Source: Phlebotomus papatasi
Lineage: Eukaryota; Arthropoda; Insecta; Diptera; Psychodidae
NCBI RefSeq assembly: GCF_024763615.1
Contig: NC_077222.1
Location: forward strand, 67,084,001 to 67,148,000
DNA length: 64,000 nucleotides
Direction of reading: 5' to 3'
A program made the position numbers and the translations under genes. How positions within the stretch are numbered: position 1 is the stretch's first letter; the number at the start of each line of letters is the position of its first letter. This document shows positions 1 to 12,888 of this stretch, one piece after another. The notes beneath the pieces are model-generated. The model ran no database searches and had not been told where the DNA came from. It was given only the letters and a program-made list of their open reading frames with translations.

Positions 1-230
1 ATTTTGTACAAATTTTGTCAAAAGGATGTTATTTACCAATTTGACAGAGCTTTTCCTCGCATTTTATATAGGAAAACACCCTTTTGACAAACTTTTAACA
101 AGGTCCCAGTTGGTCGCCGATTTGACAAAACTTTTTCCTATTATGTATGGAAAAACATTCTTTTGACGCTTTTGACAAACTTATCTTGTTAATTTGGCAA
201 AACTTTTTTTCAGAGTATAGATAATAAAGA
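1..230. repeat. AT-rich degenerate tandem repeat at the window edge
   Basis: A unit of roughly 90 bp built around TTTGACAAAACTTTTTCCT and GGAAAACACCCTTTTGACAA recurs two to three times with heavy divergence. It ends near CAGAGTATAG. It may continue left of the window. No protein signal. Confidence 0.4.
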
Positions 231-618
231 AATTAAAGCGGTCTTCAGATTAGAAGCTAAGCCCACTTTTCGAAAATCCCAAAACCCAAATCCGAATGTG
301 AAGGATCATAATGATCTTAATTTTCAATACTAAGTAAAATATTTCAAGAAATCTCGATCAATAAAATAGATCAAGAACTTAAAATATATAGCTAAGCCTT
401 AGGTGTGCAGTCTTGTCTGAATCCTGTATTAATCTGCATCTCTTACTGTTTGATCTCTGGTTTTTAGAACCATCGGAGTAGTAGAATTACATTTTTTTTA
501 ATTTTGTTTTTTAGAAAATTAAAGGATTATACACATTACCCTCCCATTGAATTCGAGCAGTAAAAGATTATGATAACATAAATTTGGTATTAGTATCGGT
601 CTTGCGTTGCTATTTTAG

Positions 619-787
619 CCCCCGTTCAGTATTCGCAATTAAACCTGATTTTTCCATTCTGGACATTGCAATCGCAAAGAATTCCCAAATAGCTGGTGAA
701 GAAGAGGTAAAAGAATCGCCAAAGAGTTCATCTCAGGTTGTACCCAGAGAGTCTCTGCCGAACTTGACACCCGAGACTAACCACAGG
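619..787 (+). other. Candidate internal coding exon, unknown gene
   Basis: The segment is open in one frame for about 56 codons. It follows a TTGCTATTTTAG acceptor-like site and ends at CCACAG|GTGAGG, a strong donor match. The encoded stretch is acidic and serine-rich (GEEEVKESPKSSSQVVP). I recognise no family and see no partner exon nearby, so the support is only splice-site quality plus an open frame. Confidence 0.25.
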
Positions 788-1039
788 TGAGGCCGTGAGG
801 AGGTGAGAGGTGCAAAAGCCAGTTTCTTCAATGAGACTGTTCATATCACCTGGGGAGATTGTGTGTGTGGTGTTGATTCTGAAGCAAGGTCGTGAGTCAA
901 TTTATCTGTTGTTTTTGGTCTCGCGACAAAAATTCCACGCACCATAAATCCCCTCTCATCAGCCTCATGCCCTGCCACGTGAGATTCGTCCCAAGATCTC
1001 TGACCAAGATAGACAACAAAAGACTCCAAGCGACGAACC

Positions 1040-2690
1040 TCTCATCACAAATCTATGATGGTTATGCTTGATGGGAAGTTTTTCTATTGTTCAGTGAAGA
1101 TTCACGACAATCTTCGAAGTTCGATCACGAAGATGAGGTGAGGGCCAAGTACGTTATCCATTGTATTTTCTGGGATGAAATAATTAGTAATTTCACTGGA
1201 TGGGAGTTACTATTAACTAATAATTTTGCCTCGTAAATCATTAATGACAATTACACTGCATACAATTACAAACATCTCTTTTAATAGTCAATGAGACCTC
1301 TGCTGGGACTTAAAATAAATTAATTATTGGAATCAAATAACATGGATTGTATGGAAAAACTCTGCATAAAATCATACATTTTTGCGCCAAATTTGCACCT
1401 TTCGCCGTAAAGTATTCAACACGACTGAGTATGGGTGTGGAGTGTGTGGAATGAATATTTTACGCGCGTTTATTAGTCGTTTTTAAATTATGCGCTATAC
1501 GATCCAAACGCGTCTATTAAAATTAATTGTCTGTTTCATACAACTGTTGATTTTCTACTATATCCATTATACCAAAAATACATCCATAAAAAGCAACAAA
1601 AAAAACATTTCCCTATCATCCGTCACCTGTGATTGACAATTTTCAAGTAATTAATGAATCATAATAAATTACTAAATTTACATAATCTTAATGATGAGTT
1701 GAAAAGTAAATTTTCCGATTCATTGTGAGGTTATCTATGGATAGAAATGATTGATATTTTATGTGAGAAAAATTGTGAACAAATATAATCTCTTGGCACA
1801 GGAGTCTGCTATAAAGAATTTACTGGTGTTTTTTTAATTGCTCTGAAATAATTTAATAACTCTACAGAAGCGTAGAAAAAAAATAGATACATATCTCAGT
1901 CTAATTTAATAACATTAACAATTATTCACTTAAACTGTTCGTTTTTCTCCCTTTTCCAATAAAAGTTGATGAGAAACGGGAAAGTTGAAGAAATAATTTT
2001 TTTAATGACACTTTCTGTGGAAATTCTGAACCACACATCTGATTCATCAAAATTTGAAAGAAATCAAAAGGCTAGACTTTTAAATAAGTAATTAAGTTTG
2101 CAACCACAACATCTATTGAATATGAATTTAAAAGACACATAAATTTTATCGAAAAGTGAAAAATTCTTTAAATAAATTTCAAGTCACTAAATTAATGATA
2201 TAAAAAAATCGGGTGTATATTTAAAATGCAAAGAACATTTTATTTTTCAGAAAACGATCTGATTTTAAAAGGTTTTTCAATACAGAAATCATTCCTTAAC
2301 TTCTTTTTTTATTATAAAATGAATGTATTAGAAAAAATTAACTTATAACAGCGTGTATAATTTTTTGATATATTTTTTTCTTATGCTGCTATTAGAGCAA
2401 TGATGTTTGTGTTATTAAATTGACAGTATACTATACAATACATTAAAGTATGGTATATCTTTAGTACGCTTTCAGTCTAAATATGCGATGTAGCTTTCCT
2501 TTAACATGTATATCAACTTAATTTAAAATATCAATTTGAAACCAGGCCCTTCAAAATAAAACAAAATAAATGAAATTATAAATTTATTTAATTAATAAAA
2601 TAATAATTATTAACTTATTTGATTATTAAATTAATAATAAAAATAACGTTTAAAAAAATAACATAGCGTTTTGTAATGTTTGTTGGCTTA
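1040..2690. other. AT-rich noncoding stretch
   Basis: No supported gene or intact transposon. The end (2570-2650) is almost pure A/T. Confidence 0.6.
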
Positions 2691-2692
2691 TT

Positions 2693-2840
2693 ATGACCAG
2701 CGCACAATAACTTTTGTTTGTAAACATGTTTTCAACATTTCGCATGAGAATGAGCGAGATGACTAGATCTAGATCTCACTCACTCTCATTGAAATGTCAA
2801 AAACATGTTTACTAAACAAAAGTTATTGTGCGTTGGGCAT
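2693..2840. mobile_element. Palindromic MITE, family P (148 bp)
   Basis: The element folds back on itself almost completely. Its left end is ATGACCAGCGCACAATAAC and its right end is the inverse of ATGCCCAACGCACAATAAC, followed inward by TTTTGTTTGTAAACATGTTTT and GAGTGAGCGAGATGA-type arms around a TCTAGATCTAGA centre. Further copies lie at 46716-47691, 52443 and 56253. It has no coding capacity. Confidence 0.85.
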
Positions 2841-2911
2841 TAATCTTATTAAAATATTGAGAATAATATTTTCCTCTTTTTAATTTATCAGTGAATTATA
2901 TCTAATTTAAT

Positions 2912-3127
2912 TAGGGGAAACTGGGGCACCACCAAACATGGGGTACCACCAAACACTGCGATTTTTTAATTGGATATTCGACTTCAGAGGATAAGACATA
3001 TAGGAATTTATAGGCACTATAGGGATGCTTGTCCACTGAAGGAATGGTCGAGATAGTCCAAGTAGTTTAGAAATAAAAATTAGTGTTTGGTGGTACCCCG
3101 TGTTTGGTGGTGCCCCAGTTTCCCCTA
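2912..3127. mobile_element. MITE with 46-bp terminal inverted repeats (TAGGGGAAAC end)
   Basis: The first 46 bases (from TAGGGGAAACTGGGGCACC) match the inverse of the last 46 with one mismatch. Inside each end the motif GGGGYACCACCAAACA is doubled. Length 216 bp, no open frame. The TA at both ends fits a TA target duplication (Tc1/mariner type), but the superfamily is inference. Confidence 0.88.
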
Positions 3128-3451
3128 CATTACATTTTTTATGGTGTTCAGCTCCTAAACCTTCTCCATTCGATCACTTGACAAACAGTCTCGTAAAAGC
3201 ACCTATTTTACGTAACTTGTCTTGGAGTACTATTTGAAGTGCACTTAAGAGAAAAGATTTCCCCTGGCAATCCTTTTAATTGAAACTTCTCAGAAAAAAA
3301 GGCTTACAAAGCCAATCCGGTGCAATCCTACAATCTGCAAATTACTTGAAACAGCATCTCAGTCGTCTTCACTCGTTAAGAAATCATTCGTTTCAACGAT
3401 GGGCCTTAAAGGGTTCATAACTCCATGAGAGCCACGAGATGATATACTTAC

Positions 3452-3548
3452 GCTACTGATGGCACGCATGTTGATGATTAGGAGGAACACATCATCGTGG
3501 AATCCAAACCTCTCTCTCTCAATGGTGAAAAAGGCACTTCTGGAACTC
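3452..3548 (-). other. Candidate 97-bp internal coding exon, unknown gene
   Basis: On the minus strand a long pyrimidine tract ending TCGAAGCAG precedes the segment. A consensus donor AGC|GTAAGTAT follows it. Between them 32 codons are open (FTIERERFGFHDDV, then the hydrophobic FLLIINMRAISS). The frame also reads on past the donor for about 30 codons. No family recognised and no partner exon identified. Confidence 0.3.
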
Positions 3549-3859
3549 CTGCTTCGAGAAAAAAAGAAAGAATATTTTCCCCACCGTTTGTTATTTTCCG
3601 GGTTCCTTAAAAAATTTTCTTTCAAACATTACAAATTACTTTCTTAAATTTTAATGAGACGAACTGAGGGAAATGAAGATACGTTCTGGCCCCTATAGGA
3701 AGAAAAATAGAGGAAAGTTGGAAAACTCCCTGTTTTCCATCTTGCATGACAGAGAGACACATCATGATGCCTTCTCTAAGCTACTCGCAAAGAGTCATAG
3801 AATCCACGTCGTCGGCCACTGCTTGTCCAGAGAAGTCGGCAGAGCCACAATAATTTAAA

Positions 3860-6800
3860 AAAAAGGCTTAATATGGTCATCAGACTAGAGGTTTAGCATA
3901 GTTCCCGAATGTTGCGATTTTTTTTATGCTAAGTCACAAGATTAAAAAAATACAATACTAAGAAAAAAGTACTAAAAGTATTGTTTACTGGGAAACTTAA
4001 GCCATAAGGGTAAGCCCTAGTGCTGAAGTCCGTATTAGGTTTCCCATCAAAAAAGTATAGAAACACTTAATACTATTGGAACGTCAAGCCAATCTCTGTC
4101 TTTTATTCTTTCTTCTAGTTGACTATTGATTAATTCAATTTTGGAAAAATTGGTAATTTTCTAAGCAATATTTAAAAAAAAAACTGAAAGTAAGAACAGG
4201 AAAGCTGAAAACTTAAAAGTCGTCTGAAGGGAATGTAAAAGTGAAATGTTGAACTTCTTCAAGAAGTAAGAAAATTTAAACTCAAACTCTACTTATTATT
4301 ATACACTGATTACTCCAGTCAAGTAGTACCTACCTACTAATAACTGACCGGTTGAGCAAGAGAGCAGTATCTCGCTTCAAAATGCACAGTATGCTCATGA
4401 AGGCCATACTGACGTGAAATAAGGTGTACGGATACATTTCTAAAATTTTAATAATGGAATATCCTATAAACCATTCCTTTCCTTTCGTACTATAGAAGAC
4501 CCTACTTTGGAACTTTCTCCAAATCATTTTTTTTTAATTAAAACTTTATCAATGTATTATGAATGGGTTTTTGATTTATCTGGAGCTAGAGCATTAAAAT
4601 ATACAAGTACTGTGTTTATTAAGGAAAAAATCTTTATTCCCATTTGGAGTTGTGAAAAATTCCCATTTGGAGTAAGTTCTGAATTAGGCCATTCTACCCT
4701 ACTAAAGTACGTAGAAATCAATGTAAGCTTTTGCCAATATGAGTTATATGTCCTTTATGTCTCAGTCATAAAAAGTTTTACATCTTAAAATTACTTTGTA
4801 TTTAAAATGCAAAAAAACATTAAAATTTAAAAAATGTATTAAATTGAAATCACAAACTGCTCTGACAGAAATGATTCTAAAGTTTGCTAAACGGATATCT
4901 TTCCTTTAACTGCAATTTTTGACAAATTATCTCGAAAATACAATTATTCTTTTTATTTTTCGATATGAACTCTTGTATTAGGAGAACATTTTATTTACAT
5001 GTGGATATGGAGTTGAATCATTCCTAATTAACATTTTATAATGTTTGAGGTTTAAAAAGCTCTTTCTCAATTGACTAAGGTGATGTTAGGGCTGATTGAC
5101 TGATTGATCTTGGAATTTTTGGCAAGTCTGAGTTTATTCCGCAAGATTATATTGGAATCTGCAAATGAAGAGTGATAATGTTCCGGTAATTAATTTTTAT
5201 CCAAAATGAGAATGTATTACTTCTCTATTCTATGCAATTTTGGACTAAATTTAAGTTGGATAAAGAATCGGTGAATATAAAATTGTGAACCGATGAACAT
5301 AAAAGAACACCATTCTCTTTTCAATAAGTTGAATCACTAAACAATTTTGTTAATCTTATAATGTGAAACTTCTTCAATCCAAAAACTGCTATGCAATAAT
5401 TAATTTGTTGAATTAACCATAATTATGTGACATTGTTAGTTAGTAATAAAAGATTTCAAATTGTACTTTTCGAGTAGAATATTGTAAAAAAGGAAATTAG
5501 AGCTACTCTAAACTTATTAGCAAGTTTCTCCAATATTGTTTTCGAAGAAATTCGAATGTTGTGTGGATTGTAAGCTTTCAAGAGCTTCAATAGATGGATT
5601 CCTTTCATCTGCAAACGTGAAATTATTACCTAGCTAGAGAGACCAGATATGTGTTTGCACAAATGGATTCAACCGATTCAACCGTGAAAATTTGTGACGA
5701 TTTCGACCGTTCAAAAGCACCTAGAGGGTTCATATCGCATGATTAAATAGAGTGATCGCAATAACAAGAGTTCACTGCCAACCTGCTCTTTTGAAATGCA
5801 TTGAAATGCAAAAAGGAATATTTCTGCGGTAAATGCTTTATACTCTCTTGACCCCATCACAAGCTTTCGGGTGACACAGAGAATTAATTTGTGGCTCGTA
5901 AAAGCTCAATCTGTCCCATACGTTACTCGCTGGACTAATGGTCATAATTAAAGCGAAATTTACTTTATTGGCACATTCTCCCGGGGTTCGCGATTAAATT
6001 ATCAGCTTCCGGATTAAATACAGCAATGCAATTGCTAGCAATAAAAAGCTTAATTTACAAATCGCGCGTGGCTTTTAATTGCACACACACAAACCCCCAA
6101 AAGGGTGTCCCAATTTGCATGGTTAGGATTTATTGTGGGATTTTCAATTGACTCTTCCATGTACACGTTTCATGTGATTTTCCCTGCTATGTAGTCAATA
6201 GAAGGCGATAATGAACGATTGTACCAGAGGTTTTTCACGCGCTGAAAAAGCTTTTACATCGTGGAAGTTTTAGGAATGGAGGATGCGAATTTGAAATTTG
6301 ACTGGTAATGTTTTCTCTCAAAACAGAAAATATTTTCTCATGATCATTTCGACAGTTCGGAAAACTAGAGGGGAAGTATGAGAAGAACAACAAAACCACT
6401 ATGGGCATAATTACTCCGAGGGCTGTGAGTGAGAATAGCGAGTAAGCAATTTAATAAAGTTCTGACATGAACTTTCAAAGTACTTCAAAGCTCTTAGAAG
6501 CTTCACACAAAATAAACAAAAGTTCCTGTATAAGAAGTTCCGCCCTCTCATATTGATCCACATTTTAATGCGACAGTTTCTATTTCATATGAGGATTGTG
6601 TAACAATACAAGATTAAACGTTATTCCACGGTTATGCTATGCTTTATACCACGACTTCGACAGAGCTTAGTTTCGAAACTTCTGATGAAAACGTTATGTA
6701 TATGTTTGACTTTTTTTTGGAAATTGTAAAATATAAAATTTAATTCAATAATCTAGGTGGAAGGATAGGGTTGAATTTTTAAAGCAATAAGTGCATTTAA

Positions 6801-8640
6801 TTTTGTTTTTGGCCAACACTATACAAAAATATATACATAGTTTTACACACCCTCCCTAAATAAAACCAGTATACTTTTTTACACGGCTCGCAATTGTAAG
6901 ACTTATTTAATTTATATTACGTAAACAAATTTTAATTACACCCATGCAAATATTTAATTAGAGTGTCGGAGGATTTAAACCTATATTATAAGCTCAAATT
7001 AAGCATAGAGGTAATTAAAATTAATTTCAGGACACTTTGAAATAATTTGAAGATATAAAGGAAAGGAATATCATAGATTGAAATTTGGTTTAAAATTAAA
7101 TAAATTATAAAATTAATATGAAATTTCTTTATACAAAAAAGCTACAAAAGATCCTTTGAATTTCATGTTTATTTAGTTAAATGATTTTTCATTAAAGTCA
7201 GTGGCGTTATTAATTAAAAATCTGGTAATATAATATCATTTGGACATGCAATATAAGCTCATAATTATTTTTCGAATAGTCCAACTCTGAAGGCGGATAA
7301 AGCAGAATTTTTTGATGTATGGAGAGTTGTAATTTAAATTATGGTGCAATAGATTCCATCATAAATAAGCAGGAACATTGAAATAAAAAGAAATCATACA
7401 ATATAATTCAGCATTTTATGGCATCAATCTTACTTTACGATGAGATTAACTTTTTATTTCTCCCCTTTTCTCATATGAATGGAAAACAACACTGAAATTG
7501 CTGTTTTTTCCATCCATCTTTACCAGGGCTCATGGAAATGGGAAAAAGCCACTTTTCATGGTAAGAAAAGAGTCGTTAAAAAAATGTTTCGCGCTCTTAT
7601 AAAAGGAAGTTGGTCCCAGAAATCAAACTTCTTAGATGTGGCTTTAAATGGAAGTATGGGAAAAAGCATGACATTTTAGTGAGCCACTCAGTGATTATCT
7701 TCTAATTGAGGATGAACCAAGGAGCAAGAAATTACCCTTCTGTTGGTTTTTTTCCCGCAGGGGTCGGAGGTCGTTTTGTGAGAGAAATTGCGTTTGGAAC
7801 AAGAGTTCACACTCTCCACTTTCATTACGAAGGAGGTCGAGTGTAAGAAAAGTTGATGAGAAAATGGAAACCGAAGGCTTTTTTTTCTCTCTGGGATTCC
7901 ACAAACCCTCAGTGTTATACATTCTCACTGTTCAAATGGTACAAAAGTGTCTCCTTTTTTTTTTTGGTACAATGTAATCCTTTAATCACACCATTTATAT
8001 GAACAATCCTTGACACAGGAACTTTTTTTACGACCATTCAACTTCACTCAATTTACACGCTCTGGTGAATCTACGTGAGAGTCTGTTTAAATCCCACGTT
8101 GAGCTTTGCGAGAAAATGTTACGATGAGCTTTCATGCAAGGTGTGAATGAGGCTTTTCATGTGGTGGAGAAAAGTATAGAAATCAAGAGTTAAGAGTTCC
8201 TTAAATCTGTGAAAAATAGCCTCAAAAAATTTACGATGATATCTTATTCAGTCGCATGATAAAACTTACTTCAATTGATGACCCTAAAGGAAATTGGATC
8301 CTTCTAAATCAGGCAGTAAATTGTCAGAATTACAACACGAGAACTGTTCATAAAATGAGGATATATGTGGGTAAATTGGTTAACTATAGTTATTCTATTT
8401 ACAGCACATGGAAGTCCATGATGCTAAAGTACATTACAGCTCGATCATAAAAGAGCAATTTTAGTAATTTTCCATTCATATTTGTGGGAAAATTAACCTT
8501 CCGTACAAAAAGAATAATATTTTTATAGCTTAAGAAATTGTTAAGAATTTAGTCTATTAATTTTCACATCCATCTGCACGGTTTTTCAACTATTACTTGG
8601 AAGAAAGGATTTGGGTTGTAACATTAGAACTGTGTGACTG
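3860..8640. other. Long noncoding stretch
   Basis: About 4.8 kb of AT-rich DNA in which I see no gene and no complete element. Scattered open frames are short and lack splice or start support. Confidence 0.5.
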
Positions 8641-8656
8641 TGGTGTAATCCAAAGT

Positions 8657-8670
8657 ACCCCCCCCCCCCC
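8657..8670. repeat. Poly-C run
   Basis: A run of about 13 cytosines in otherwise AT-rich DNA. A similar run lies at about 32995-33008. Both may be unstable in assembly. Confidence 0.8.
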
Positions 8671-8846
8671 ACTTGTGTGTTTGTCCGTTGTCCCCTGCCT
8701 CATGCGGAACAGAGTATTTAATGTCGACAAATCCGCTTGCCATTGACGTGGCCCGTTTTTGGGCAACACAAACTTAATTTTACTAATAATAATAATAATT
8801 GGAATAAGTCAAGAATTAAGTTTGGATAGTTCGACCGTATGCTAAG

Positions 8847-8998
8847 TTAACCCTTTGAGGACGATAGGGACACCAGTGTCCCAAAAAATATTTTCCTACA
8901 CCCTTCTAAAGTTATGTTTTGTTCTAAGAAGTAAAAAGTCAGAAAAGTAATATTTTTACCACCCCCAGTTTTTGACCTTTTCGTCCTTAAAGGGTTAG
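8847..8998. mobile_element. Small piggyBac-like MITE (152 bp)
   Basis: The ends TTAACCCTTTGAGGACGA and TCGTCCTTAAAGGGTTAG are inverted copies. The left end carries TTAA; the right shows TTAG, one change from it. TTAA with CCC...GGG ends fits piggyBac non-autonomous elements. A longer relative is at 48019-48435. Confidence 0.65.
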
Positions 8999-8999
8999 C

Positions 9000-11130
9000 A
9001 ACTATCGAGAAGATCATTTCAATAGAAAAAAATCATGAAAACATTACAATAAGCTGAAAATTAGGAAAACAACTCCAAGTGGCACGTAGAGTGACTAGAG
9101 GCACAACATTAGGTTAAGAAGAGGTTATTTGAACGTCATCAATACAGCGTAAAATTTGGGATATACAGTTTGAACTTCTATCCTTATAGCAAAAGGTAGA
9201 TTAATGAAAGAAGTCATATTACTTGCACTTAATTACATACAATAAATAAATTTCAATATTTTTTCGAAATTGCTAGTAGTTGTTCTCTGCCAAATGTCCC
9301 TTCGACTCTACTATATAACAGAATTATTTTTAAATTTATTGTGATATCATCCTATGTAAAGACATTATTTTCTCTCTGATTATTATAATTTATTCTTTGT
9401 TTTTTTTTCTTTACATTTTAACGCATTTGTCAAGGAATATTATATTGAGGACAAATATTCAAAATAGATATATTTCTTTGGTCCCCATGGTAGACAAAGC
9501 CCCAGAAACTTGACATTTTCGGGTAAAAAAAAACCCGAAAATGAATCTGAAAAAATATTTTGTTAACTAATTTTGTGAAATAAAAAATGCTTGGAAACCA
9601 CTGAAGAAGATGCGTGGGCCACCGAGTGCTCTGGGAAGGAAATTTTTTATCATGGGCTGAATCCTCTAATCCATCAATCACGTCGGTCCCTTACCCTAGG
9701 TTCAAGATAGATTTTAATAGAATTTATTAAAATTTGCAAAAATAAAGCAAAATTTGATTTAAAACCTGAGGGGAGCGTGATTTTGGTATCTCCATTTAAA
9801 TTCCCTTTACAAAGATTTTTTCTGGCTATTATTATTACATTATTGGCTTAATGTTTTTATTTAAATTATTATGAACTAAATTTACGACGTATTTCGGAAT
9901 TTAAAAAAAAAAACAAGAGAAAAATCTGAACGCTTTAATATTCTACAAAGTTTTTTTATTATGTATATTACTTTTTTTTAATTTTTGCTTTACAACATAT
10001 CAAAGAAAGACCAATATAAATATAATACCTGTATTTATTTTTATATCTCATCATAACCCTTTAATTACGCACCTTTAACCTTATTACCCACCCATTACCC
10101 TTAAATTTTTTTATTTACGTTTATTACGTAATATTTAGGCTTCTAGTAACTTTACATTAAGGTAAGTAACATTTCAGATTCTTGTACTATAATACTTTGT
10201 GTCTAAAGCAAAAGTTATATCAAAATTTTCACACGTCTGAGATACTTAAAAAAAAAACATTTCCTAGAGAGACTTGTAACTCCCGGAGCTTTTCCGGATG
10301 CTGAGTTTCTTGTGGTATGACAGAAGTGGTGAGAATTGTTTGCATTGGAAGAAAATATAGACAATATCCTGACTTGTTCTTCTCTTCTTCTCGCCACTTC
10401 TCAAGGGTGCCACATATTCAGGGTGGAATTGCCACAATAATATTCTAAAAGAGCATGAGCCAAAGTTCTTCATATCAGTGGATAGAATTCCCCAAATGCA
10501 GCACTGTGAAATGCACAAGATACTGATAAAATCAAATATGTACGGTGTTTGGCGTTGTGGAATATCAACGCTTAAAGTTCCTGCAGCGTCTCCCAATCAT
10601 CCACAAGTTCCCATCTACAGAGATACATATTCCAAGACTCAGCAAACACTTTGCATCTGTTGAGGCAACTTACGGGGTAAGGATTTCCCACTGAAGCTAG
10701 AGCCCTCCGGCACCATTACTCCCATGGAAAGTCATTGCAGTGTTTCAGAGATATTGGTGCTGTACTATAAAATATACAATCGTTAAATGCAAGAATTTAC
10801 TAGCAAATAAACAGGGAGTTGCTTGGAACATTAATTTTCCTCGATACCCTTGATTAATCATCTTGCCCTGCTTCTCCCTACACGCAAAGATAATTCCAGC
10901 AAGATATACATAAACTGCAAACTGCTTTGGAGCTTTGGGAAAAAAACTGTCGTTTCATCACTTGACTTATATTACAACCCCCTATCTCTATTTTAAAATA
11001 GGTTTTGGTGCAATTATGAGGGCAAAAATCCATAAAAGTCCCATTAGTTCCTTTAGCTTTCATGTATCGTCATTTACTATGACCAATTAGGCAAGAGAAA
11101 GAAAACATGACTTGCAATATTTGGGTTCAC
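9000..11130. other. Noncoding stretch
   Basis: No supported gene. AT-rich with short open frames only. Confidence 0.5.
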
Positions 11131-11134
11131 TAAG

Positions 11135-11510
11135 TAAAGGTATCTGTACATTAAGAGAAATTTTCGTCAAAAATTGCATTTTCGAGAGAATTTTGACGTT
11201 TCTAAGGTAGAGTGCCCTCGAGTCGACCGGTTCCTCGACTCGACCGGTGGTCAATATTTGAATGTTTGATGGTGAATTTCTATAAAATTGTCATTGATTC
11301 GTATTTATTTATGGAATAATTGACCTATGAATGTTAGATCATACGCTAAATATTAGTGGAAATATAAATAAATTGAAAAAATAACTCTACCGGTCGAATT
11401 GAGGAACCGGTCGACTTGAGGGAACTTTACCTTACAGCACTCCAGGAAATTGCCTTCAAAAAAAGCTATTTTGACAAAAATTGTTCTCAGTGTGTAAACT
11501 AGACACCTTA
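11135..11510. mobile_element. TA-flanked MITE, family G, interrupted by another MITE
   Basis: The outer ends (GGTATCTGTACATTAAGAG and the inverse of GGTGTCTAGTTTACACACTG) match the family copies at 19190-19334 and 56360-56502, with AATTTTCGTCAAAAATTGC next to the left end. Removing 11203-11434 leaves a 144-bp element like the intact copies. TA flanks both ends. Confidence 0.75.
11203..11434 (+). mobile_element. MITE with GTCGACCGG ends (232 bp), nested
   Basis: Its ends (TAAGGTAGAGTGCCCTCGAG and the inverse of TAAGGTAAAGTTCCCTCAAG) continue into GTCGACCGGTTCCTC, giving inverted repeats near 45 bp. A second copy lies inverted at 31642-31871. It sits inside the family G MITE, so it inserted later. 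Confidence 0.85.
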
Positions 11511-12396
11511 AGCGAATTTTTTATGTTCTAATAAAGAGAGAAAAAATTGTCAATCACTTCCCCTCTTTGGAGTGGAATCAGAAATAGTAAGTTCATTTAC
11601 AATCGAGTAAATTTTAGTTCGACCGATAAGACGGGAGCATGGCGTTCTGTATTCTGGGCCCTTAGAAATGGGTCTTTGGTTGTTCGAAGGGTCTAGGGCT
11701 TCAAAACAACAAAAGCTCTATAAGTAAAATTTCAAATATATGTAGAGCGTGTCGAAGACTCTAGAAGAAGAGTAAAGTTTTTGATTTACACTGGGTTGAA
11801 AGCTTCACATAACGTGCAACCACATCTGAATGGATATTACCTCCGACAATTTTTATACATATAATATAAACACAGTAACATTCAAAACATTAAATACACC
11901 CTTCGTAAGTTTAAATACACCTGGTTTGGACCGGGAAAACGCTGTAATATCCAATTCTATTGACTGAAATAGTTTTATATTAAACCTAAGAACAGTTTTA
12001 AAGAAAATATGAGAAAATACCTGCGTTAAAAAATTTATAATTTGAGGATCGGGCTTTCTGGACAAAAATGCAATAGTAGCCCCAAATTCTAAAACTGATC
12101 TAATCATTTAATAATCATTTAATATAAGCTAAATACTATTAGTAAATATTATTAAGAGTTAGAAAAACTGAAAATAATGCCGAGGGAATATTTTTGGTAC
12201 GGATTGTGGTTGGTTTCCGGTGTGATGTGTTCTGAAAAGGATTTTTTCTTTGAATATCTAAATTTCCAGCCCAAATTCTACTTTTTCAAATATTTTTTTA
12301 TTATTTTTCAAATTACTTTTTATTATTGTTGCAATTTCATTTCTTTTACATCATTATTTTATTTAAAAAACATGAATAAAATTATCAAATTCATTT

Positions 12397-12530
12397 CTAC
12401 TGGAAGAATCCTTCTTTAGCTTTGATAAGCACCTCACAGATTCGGGGCATCCTGTTGATCAATTTCTCCAAAATGTCAGAAGGAACTCTGCCCACATATT
12501 CTGAAGTCGAGAAAATACCAGAGAATAGCA
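12397..12530 (-). pseudogene. Tc1-type transposase C-terminal fragment
   Basis: On the minus strand the frame reads PSDILEKLINRMPRICEVL and then IKAKEGF, ending at a stop at 12397. This is the usual end of Tc1 transposases. Upstream homology breaks near 12530. It is an inverted partner of the fragment at 12594-12888. Confidence 0.75.
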
Positions 12531-12593
12531 ATGAGGCTACAATCGGGTGGCGGGGGTGGCCAATTCATTCGGCTTATTGGGCGTGGGTTTGTT

Positions 12594-12888
12594 TTTCAAG
12601 AGGATAACGATTCCAAGCATTCCTCAAAGCTTTGTAGAGGTTTCCTTCTTAAGAAAGACAAATGCAGGGTCCTAAACTACATGCATTAGCCATCCCAATC
12701 ACTCAATTGTAACCCCATTGAAATTTTCTGCAATCTTATCGACCAGACGGTTCGAGATGAAAGCGCCGACATCAGTTCCAACCTTGGTGGAAGCCCTTCA
12801 GGATGCGTGGGCAGAGTTCCTTCAGACATTTTGGAGAAATTGATCAACAGTGCCTCGAATATGTGAGGCGCTTATCAAAACTAATGGC
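12594..12888 (+). pseudogene. Tc1-type transposase fragment, frameshifted, with stops
   Basis: The frame reads FQEDNDSKHSSKLC, the block carrying the second catalytic aspartate. Then, after an in-frame TAG, it reads PSQSLNCNPIE with the third acidic residue. Frame changes follow: VEALQDAWAEF in one frame, PSDILEKLI in the next, PRICEALIKTNG in a third. The order and spacing match the C-terminal half of a Tc1 DD34E transposase. It is dead. Confidence 0.82.

Noticed and set aside
841..1029. Minus-strand coding exon
   Set aside because: The frame is open, but it starts from a non-ATG, has a stop just upstream with no pyrimidine tract, and matches no family.
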